A DNA stretch of 64,000 bases, taken from the NCBI RefSeq assembly GCF_022605725.1, contig NC_065548.1, forward strand, positions 16,401,644-16,465,643, given 5' to 3'. Numbering within the stretch: the first letter of the stretch is position 1; each line of letters starts with the position of its first letter. The translations under genes and the position numbers were made by a program. The stretch comes from Anthonomus grandis grandis. Lineage: Eukaryota > Arthropoda > Insecta > Coleoptera > Curculionidae. Below are positions 58,240-64,000 of this stretch, in pieces. Below the pieces are notes generated by a model. The model was not told the origin of the DNA. It did not search any database and was given only the letters and a program-made list of their open reading frames with translations.

Positions 58240-58421
58240 GTAAGTTTTTTTTATGTGTTATATTAATAAAATTAACATTAATAATTAATTAGTGACACAA
58301 AATTATGCTTTGATTAAAATCATAGTAAAAGTTTTGAGAATATGGGCTTAGAATATTATGACTCCAAATGGTATCAGTGGGCAGTTATGAACTGCAATTT
58401 TTACAATATTTTCAATTTCAG
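58240..58421 (+). other. Predicted intron in the piggyBac 5' region
   Basis: A strong donor, AAG then GTAAGT (58240), and an acceptor with a pyrimidine-rich tract ending TTTCAG (58421) frame 182 bp. The ATG of the transposase follows immediately at 58422. Some piggyBac relatives have a spliced leader; here it is predicted from the splice sites only. Confidence 0.5.
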
Positions 58422-60230
58422 ATGCCGGTTGGGCTTTCGGAAAAAAAATAAAAACATTTGCTGTTGTTCCTAGAAGGGGACGAGTCGGATTTATAAGATT
58501 TAAATGACGTCGATGAGGACGATTTTGATGCAGAAACGTTCCTTCGATTACAGCAGAAATATGATCCCAATCCAGAACTTGCTGCAGAAGACCTGTTATC
58601 AAATTGTAACTTAGAAGTAGACACAGGCGAGCTGATATCTGATGAAAACGAACATGAACCTAATACACAAATAGAGCTAAACTTTGACCCTGAAGACGAT
58701 GTACCACTTATTACGTTTCGGAACCAGAACCAAAAACCAACGCCTAGTGTACAAATTCCCCCAAAATGGAAAAAGAGAGATTTTGCACGCGTGAATTCTG
58801 AATGTAACGTATAATTTACTAACGCAAAGGAAAATGATTTAACTCCACTGTCATATTTCAAGTTATTTTTTGATAATAATTTAATCCAGCATATTACTGA
58901 CCAAACAAATTTGTACTCTACTCAACAAACGAGCATATGTAGCAATACAACGTTCACCGAAATCTCTCAATTCCTTGTAATAAATATTATGTCTGGTATA
59001 GTAAGGACGCCTAGCTATCGAATGTATTGGGCACAAGAAACTCGTTATTCACCTTTAGCTGATATTATGTCTAGAAATAGATTTGAGAAACTTAGAAATC
59101 AAATCCATTTCAATGACAATACTAATATGCTGACCCGTGATCATCTAGACTATGATAAACTTTTTACAATACGACCTGTAATAGATGCCATAAAATTAAA
59201 CATGTTAAAAATTGAGCAAGAAGAATACAATTCAATAGACGAAATCATGGTGCCATTCAAGAGGAGGAGTTCGCTCAAACAGTTTATTCGGAATAAACCG
59301 CATAAATGGGGAATTAAAATATTTACCAGAGCTGGATCGAGCGGTATTATTTATGACTTTGAAATATACAGGGGAAAAGGGACCGTAAAAGAGAGTAATC
59401 TAGGAATCAGTGGTGACATTGTTATAAGACTTATGGAGACATTACCCAAAGACTTAAATTATAAAGTTTTTACAGATAATTGGTTCACGTCGTATAAACT
59501 ATTATGTGAACTTAAGAACCTGGAAATATTTGCATGTGGAACCGTAAGGATTGTATGGCTACCTGGATGTCAATTAAAAAATGATGCTGAGTTGAAAAAG
59601 GAACGACGTGGTTCATTTGATTTTTGCACAGACGAGAGTGAAAATATCTTTGCCGTCAAATGGTTTGACAATCAAGCAGTACACATCGTTTCTATATTTA
59701 CAGGCCTACTACCTATACAAAATATCAAAAGATGGTCTTCATCAGAGAAGAAGTTTATCGATGTCCCTCAATCGCATGCAGTCAAAACATATAACAAATA
59801 TATGGGTGGTGTTGATTTAAATGACATGCTCGTCTCCTTGTATGGAATCAAAATAGGTGTTAGACGTTATTATTTACGACTAATTTACCATCTAATAGAT
59901 ATTTGCATCGTAAATGCATGGCTTTTGTGCAGGAGAGACTGTTCAGCAAGAGGTATCAATAAGTTTAAACGACTGGTCACATTCAGAGCCGAAGTTGCAC
60001 ATGCAATGTTACAACAAAATGCACCACTGCGGCAAAGAGGACGGCCAACTGATCCAGTTGAAAATGAATAAACCCATAGATAATGTACGATTTGATGGAT
60101 TCTCTCACTGGCCAGAACAAATGGAATCCAAACAGAGATGTAGAAATTGCATCAAATCATACACCAGAATTTCCTGTATGAAATGCAAAATGCCCCTTTG
60201 TTTGTCAAAGGACTAAAAATTGTTTTGTTA
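58422..60230 (+). pseudogene. piggyBac transposase, three stops and C-terminal frameshifts
   Basis: From ATG 58422 to 60071 one frame runs for 550 codons, with TAA at 58449, 58494 and 58812. The N-terminal 130 codons are acidic (DLNDVDEDDFDAETFLRLQQ), normal for piggyBac. The DDE core from 58815 is open. Counted from the codon at 58911, Asp110 is in SIDEIMVPFKRR, Asp189 in VFTDNWFTSYK, and Asp302 and Asp305 in GGVDLNDML. These correspond to the three catalytic positions and the following Asp. YNKYMGGVD and RRYYLRLIYHLID are typical. After RGRPTDPVENE the frame closes. The Cys-rich end continues in another frame as CRNCIKSYTRISCMKCKMPL and a final KNCFVRF in a third. Catalytic residues are kept; translation is not. 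Confidence 0.9.
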
Positions 60231-60486
60231 GATTTTATAATCGTTAGTTTTTAATCTTTAGTACCTTTACTACTTTTTCGATACGACTTAAGTTAACTAA
60301 AATAAACAATTAAAAATTTACATTTGTATTGTTTTTCGCCCACTGATTCCAAATCGAGTCATTATTTTTTTCCCTAAAAAAATGGCTCTTTCAAAAAAAA
60401 ACATTTTTACCTTATTTTTTATCCCATCATTATACAAAAACAAATTTTTTTTTTTGCAAAAAATAATTTGGGCTTAAAAGGGTTAA

Positions 60487-61046
60487 AAACTCTAAATATT
60501 AATCCGTTTTATCAAGGTAGGTGCAATTGTAAAGTGTTAACTAAAAGTACCTTATATTGCTTTCATATCATGTTTATTTTCAATTATTTAAAAACATTCT
60601 ATAAGTTTGTACTTCTTGATTACTAAATTGTAATAAAACTACCAACATGTCATTTTACTTATCTGATTATAAAATTTTTTTATAAGCCTAAAAATTATTA
60701 ATTTTCAAAAAGCTTAGGGAAACTTTCATAAATGTAAAGAGGTCTAGAAATACCCAAATGCTTACAAATGCTAATTCTTGAAATACATTATAGAGTTATC
60801 TTTTAATTTTTAACGAAAGAAAATACTCATTAAGCCATTAGCTAGTTAAAATCCCGCTAAAAGGCTCTTACCCTATGTTTTGCTGTAATTAATGGAATTT
60901 TCCCGCCATTTTCTTTTTTACTTTATATTCTTTTTCGCCCAACAATATTATGTCTATCTCATTAAGGTTTTACCTAAATGTAATTATTTATAAAATATCG
61001 TGCCTCGAAGTATATCCTTAACCTAACTAAATTTCCAACGCACATA
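60487..61046. other. AT-rich spacer between piggyBac and Tc1-like elements
   Basis: 560 bp with no ORF or repeat seen. Confidence 0.6.
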
Positions 61047-62601
61047 CACACAACCGCAATGTCTAGGGATATTTTGAATAAATTTGTATATATATTTTTT
61101 AATATGATCTTCTTTTTTAAATTTATTTGCAAGTTTAAGAGTAGTTTATAAGGTAATAAAAAAACCCAAAAAATTTTAAATAATTTATATTTTTTCTAAA
61201 AAAATGCAAAAAAATTAAAGTTGTTGAGAAACTAGGTTTTACAAAAATTTAATTCTTAATTTTAAATTAACAAAAAATAAACAAAAACAATATTCAATAA
61301 CTTGTATGACCTCCACGACTGTTCACAACTGCTTGACATCGTCTGGGCATGCTTAGAATTAAATGATCAATATCATCTTGGGGTATCTCATTCCAGGCTT
61401 CTTGAAGTGTCAGAAACAAAGTTCTTCTATTGTCTCTTGGTCTTTCCATACGAAGAACTCTTCTTTGAAGCATATCCCACATGTGTTCAATGGGGTTTAG
61501 GTCCGGGGATTGAGGTGGCCATGGTAAGACATCGATATTATTCATTTCTAGAAACTCTCTAGCAACCCTTGAAGTGTGTGGTCTGGCATTGTCGTGCATG
61601 TAAACAAAGGTTTGACCAATTGCTGCTGCATACGGAATAACAACAGGTGCCAGTATCTGATCCACGTATAATCTGCCAGTTAAAAAGTTTTCTAATAAAA
61701 TGAGGTCTGTTCTTCCTCCAATACTAATGCCTCCCCAAACCATGATGGTTCCGCCACGAAAAGAATGCACTTCCTGGACATTGCACAGGCGGTTTGCGTT
61801 TCAAGGCTCTCTCCACATGCGAACTCTTCTTGAGTCGGGGTAAATTCCAAACCGAGACTCATCAGTGAACAGCACATTTGCCCAACTTTCATTTTGCCAC
61901 AACAAATGTTCTTCCGCCCACAAAAGTCGTACTCCTCGATTACCCCAGGACAACGGTTGCACCCTTAAAGGCCGACGACTACGTAGGTTGTTTTCATGCA
62001 AACGTCGGCGTACAGTATCGGCTGAAACCTCAACGTTATGCACTTGCTGTAGCATGATTTGCAATTCTGGTGCTGTTACAGTGGGGCGTCTTCGAGCATT
62101 TAAGTGTAAAAAGCGGTCCTGTAGAGGGGTTGTAATACGTAAGCGACCTCTATGCCTTTCCGCCACATCGCCTTCTTCTCGATACCGTGCATATAAGCGT
62201 GAAATTACGCTTTGAGTAGTGCCCATGTTCACTGCAACCTGTGCTTGCGTCATACCACCATCTAAAAGGCCCACCGCTCGTATCACTTCTTCTCTCGTTA
62301 AATGTCTGCGCTGCATGGTTAGCAAGAACTATATTGAGCTCTATGAACAAACTTTTTTCCAAAAAAACGCAAACGTTTTTTTTTGGTAAAAGAATTCAAG
62401 ACAATAAATAACGATATGTGTATTTGTTTATTTATTTGAGATAAATAAATTAAGTAGAAAAATGTACAGTGTGGTTTAAGCAGTCTAAAATAAGGATAAA
62501 GTCTAGATATTTTTATATTTATAGCAAGTAAATAAAATTTTAACAAATTAAAAAAAAAATTAAGAAAATTCTAAATTATCCCTAGACATTGCGGTTGTGT
62601 G
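61047..62601 (-). mobile_element. Tc1-like (DD34E) element, complete with TIRs and TA duplication
   Basis: The ends are perfect inverted repeats of about 25 bp starting CACACAACCGCAATGTCTAG (61047-61071 and inverted at 62577-62601). TA flanks both sides (61045-61046 and 62602-62603). The length of 1,555 bp and a single gene of 343 codons are classical for Tc1. With identical TIRs and almost intact coding sequence, it is the youngest-looking element of the window. Confidence 0.97.
61294..62325 (-). pseudogene. Tc1-like transposase, full length with one in-frame stop
   Basis: Reading from 62325 (MLTMQRRHLTREEVIRAVGL), 343 codons stay in one frame to the stop at 61294. The first half has the paired-like double helix-turn-helix: MTQAQVAVNMGTTQSVISRL, then the GRPR-type hinge region AERHRGRLRITT and TAPELQIMLQQVHNVEVSAD. 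The catalytic core has VLFTDESRFGI (first Asp), YMHDNARPHTSR (second) and SPDLNPIEHMWD (Glu, 34 residues on), so DD34E. The end is VNSRGGHTSY. The only break is a TGA at 61801-61803, between RMWREP and NANRLCNVQEVH. A CGA Arg codon changed to TGA at a CpG would explain it. A second Met two codons on (MQRRHL) is an alternative start. Confidence 0.95.
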
Positions 62602-62603
62602 TA

Positions 62604-63075
62604 TTTCAAAATTAGAGCAGTTTTAATTATAATAAAGGTCAAAATTGGTTTAGCAAAGCCGAATTTCAAGCCGGGCAAATTGCAAACTAAAAACTACAGC
62701 ATAATTTTAATTTTCACGATTAGAAGTTTGACGTATCTTCAAACTTTCCAGTACGAAAGTTATATTATAGCTATCAGAACACCCCCAAAAAAGTTAGCAG
62801 CAGTTTATGTAACTCTTAAAGAAAGTTTGTCACTCGAAAGTCATCTAATCTATACAGGAGGTATAGATGAGATGACTTTCTAGTACTTAATACATTACAT
62901 CTATTACTTTCAGGCATTTTTCTTTGCCATGCAGATGCCAATAAGTAAAAATAGGGGCTGCTAGTATTGGATTAATTTGGATTCCTTGAGACCTTATAAT
63001 TTTTAAAAGGCTTGACCTGACATATTGAGAATTGAACGAAATATGCTACTTTCAAATTTTTTTTAAGATTACGGC
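62604..63075. other. Spacer with one hairpin, no gene seen
   Basis: The open stretch 62599-62883 (plus) has no motif. A hairpin at 62836-62880 pairs GAAAGTCATCTAATCTATAC with its reverse complement (one mismatch in 20) around a 5-nt loop. Confidence 0.6.
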
Positions 63076-63268
63076 TTAAAGGCCGATTCACACTATAGAT
63101 CAAGTCACGATCTGATCACGGTCCGGTCAAAGTCAGGTCAAATGCGTCAGTGTTCACACAATACAGAGCAAAGTCACATGCCATTGACAACGAACATCGT
63201 TTCTATATGTGTTATATTGATCCTAAAACCACTCATTTATTTTAGTAAAATAAAGTGGTACTTCAAAT

Positions 63269-63584
63269 ATGTTTAGAAGGTTTTCAACAACAGATTTAGC
63301 TACATTGGCGATTATACTAGATGAAGAATATGAAGGACGTCAAAGAAATAGCAAGCGTAGACATATTTGAATTCATCCCATGTTGGAAAACAAAAAAAAG
63401 AAGGTAAATTTTTTACCTTATATAAGGAACTTATGGACGATGAACTAAAGTTTTATCAGTATTATCATATGTCTAAAAATCAGTTTCGTGACATTTTGGA
63501 TAAAATAACACAGGACATAATTAAAAGAAATACGACATTTAGAGAAGCTATTACCCTAATCGAGAAACTAGCAGTTTGCTTAAG
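63269..63584 (+). pseudogene. HARBI1-like transposase, first exon, one stop
   Basis: ATG 63269 opens MFRRFSTTDLATLAIILDEE, then a TGA at 63368 where a Trp is expected in the (W)IHPM block. Past it the frame gives GKFFTLYKELMDDELKFYQY, YHMSKNQFRDILDKI and REAITLIEKLAVCLR. These are the N-terminal signatures of HARBI1/ALP1-like DDE nucleases (FxTLxxEL...FFxYFRMS...LxxEKLAVxLR). The exon ends AAG before GTTAGT (63585), a good donor at a place where related genes have an intron. The DDE residues would lie downstream, outside the window. Confidence 0.75.
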
Positions 63585-63696
63585 GTTAGTACCTAAATTA
63601 AAATATAGATATTTTGTAGTAAATCATATTTATTTAAACTTTATACTGATAAGCATTAACATAAGCTTTTAGCAACAATCTTTACATTTATGTTCA

Positions 63697-63987
63697 TTAA
63701 TTACAAGAATTCGTCGAAAAATGTTTATAATGGGAAGAACAGGAAGTGTTTGAATAATCATCTGTAGGTGAGGAATATGGAGGGGAGACTAAAAGATGAT
63801 TACCACTGTTATTATTATTTCGATTATGATACTGGGATTGGCCTGAATCATCTGTAGGTGATGAATATGGCAATGAGGTTAGATAATTATTATCATTACT
63901 AATATTAGACACCATAAATTTTATTAGGGCTAATTTTTGAATTATGGGCATTTTGTGAAATTTGCAGAAAAAAATTACTTTCCTCAA
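63697..63987 (-). CDS. Unidentified minus-strand open frame inside the PIF/Harbinger element
   Basis: A 96-codon open frame, antisense to the presumed transposase intron. It contains a repeated unit, SLPYSSPTDD and SPPYSSPTDD, separated by an Asn/Gln/Ser-rich run. PIF/Harbinger elements usually carry a second gene for a MADF/Myb-like DNA-binding protein in the opposite orientation, and the Ser/Asn-rich end could be its tail. No MADF or Myb motif is visible here, so this is only positional inference. It may equally be noncoding. Confidence 0.3.
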   Translation of the reverse strand: MRKVIFFCKFHKMPIIQKLALIKFMVSNISNDNNYLTSLPYSSPTDDSGQSQYHNRNNNNSGNHLLVSPPYSSPTDDYSNTSCSSHYKHFSTNSCN

Positions 63988-64000
63988 AAAAAAATCTTTT

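Larger units (their letters stand above)
58056..60482 (+). mobile_element. piggyBac-like element between TTAA sites
   Basis: TTAA stands at both edges (58052-58055 and 60483-60486), the target site of piggyBac. The left end is CCCTTTTCGGCCCAGTGACT and the right end is the inverse of CCCTTTTAAGCCCA, giving a TIR of about 14 bp. A second inner inverted pair is TGACTCCAATTGGAAT (left) and TGACTCGATTTGGAAT (right, inverted). The length of 2.43 kb and one gene on the plus strand are standard. The sharp ends suggest an insertion of moderate age. Confidence 0.95.
63076..64000 (+). mobile_element. PIF/Harbinger-like element, 5' part (continues past the window)
   Basis: The left end is recognisable by TTAAAGGCCGATTCACACTA (63076), the form of TIR seen in insect PIF/Harbinger elements, next to a TTA/TAA-type trinucleotide. 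It is followed by many short GTCA-like words (GATCACGGTCCGGTCAAAG, GTCAGGTCAAATGCGTCAG), normal for the subterminal region. Transposase exon 1 lies at 63269-63584, and the element runs off the right edge. Its right end and the rest of the transposase cannot be seen. Confidence 0.7.

Noticed and set aside
58418..58861. 147-codon minus-strand ORF, Ser/Phe-rich
   Set aside because: It lies antisense to the acidic N-terminus of the piggyBac transposase. Its Ser/Phe bias is what the complement of Asp/Glu/Asn codons gives.
61865..62215. 116-codon plus-strand ORF, Arg/Cys-rich
   Set aside because: It is antisense to the well-supported Tc1-like transposase and has no motif.
1..64000. CRISPR array, operon structure or prokaryotic genes
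   Set aside because: No regularly spaced repeats. All coding signals are eukaryotic transposable elements, and predicted introns are present.
1..64000. Host protein-coding exons
   Set aside because: The long spacers were read on both strands for conserved domains. Only short AT-driven frames were found. Small exons could still be missed by eye.

Overview
The window looks like a piece of an AT-rich insect nuclear genome. No host gene is recognisable. Every coding signal that can be read belongs to a transposable element, and nearly all of them are broken by stops, frameshifts, deletions or nested insertions. The insect assignment rests on the mix of families: many DD41D Tc1/mariner elements with an N-terminal DUF4817-type helix-turn-helix, a DD34D mariner, Jockey/CR1/RTE-like non-LTR elements, a Penelope-like element, piggyBac and PIF/Harbinger. 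A beetle or a related insect is plausible, but the order cannot be fixed from this sequence.

Layout. 0-2 kb: DD41D element 1 (minus). 3-8.4 kb: a large structure bounded by about 590-bp inverted arms with no transposase of its own, holding DD41D element 2 (minus), which has about 430-bp terminal inverted repeats (TIRs). 11.4-13.7 kb: RTE-like LINE relic (plus). 14.5-15.7 kb: Ty3/Gypsy pol relic (minus). 17.5-19.8 kb: LINE with endonuclease and reverse transcriptase (minus), split by a 390-bp inverted-repeat element. 20.7-22.6 kb: three small LINE reverse-transcriptase scraps. 26.1-27.3 kb: Gag-like ORFs (minus). 30.9-32.4 kb: Jockey-like LINE (plus). 33.0-35.8 kb: DD41D element 3 (plus) with a complete 1,297-bp mariner (minus) inserted at a TA. 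39.5-41.2 kb: Penelope-like reverse transcriptase and GIY-YIG endonuclease (plus). 43.7-44.7 kb: LINE relic with RNase H (minus), abutting DD41D element 4 (plus, to 46.2 kb). 46.3-47.5 kb: LINE tails. 48.7-51.2 kb: CR1-like LINE (minus). 51.7-53.6 kb: DD41D element 5 (plus, about 258-bp TIRs). 54.2-54.7 kb: DD41D element 6 (plus, collapsed). 58.06-60.48 kb: piggyBac element (plus) between TTAA sites. 61.05-62.60 kb: nearly intact Tc1-like element (minus) between TA sites. 63.08 kb to the end: 5' part of a PIF/Harbinger element (plus), cut by the window edge.

The genes do not form a host pathway. The region is a layered record of cut-and-paste and copy-and-paste insertions. The best-preserved elements are the Tc1-like one (a single in-frame stop), the mariner (one stop, one catalytic Asp changed to Asn, a C-terminal frameshift), piggyBac (catalytic Asp residues kept, three stops) and the Penelope reverse transcriptase (a 352-codon open frame). 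The AT-rich spacers carry several perfect or near-perfect short-loop hairpins and a recurring CTGANNATG...CGAAAC motif. These, with the large inverted-arm structure at 3-8.4 kb, are the least explained signals. I found no convincing new biological system.
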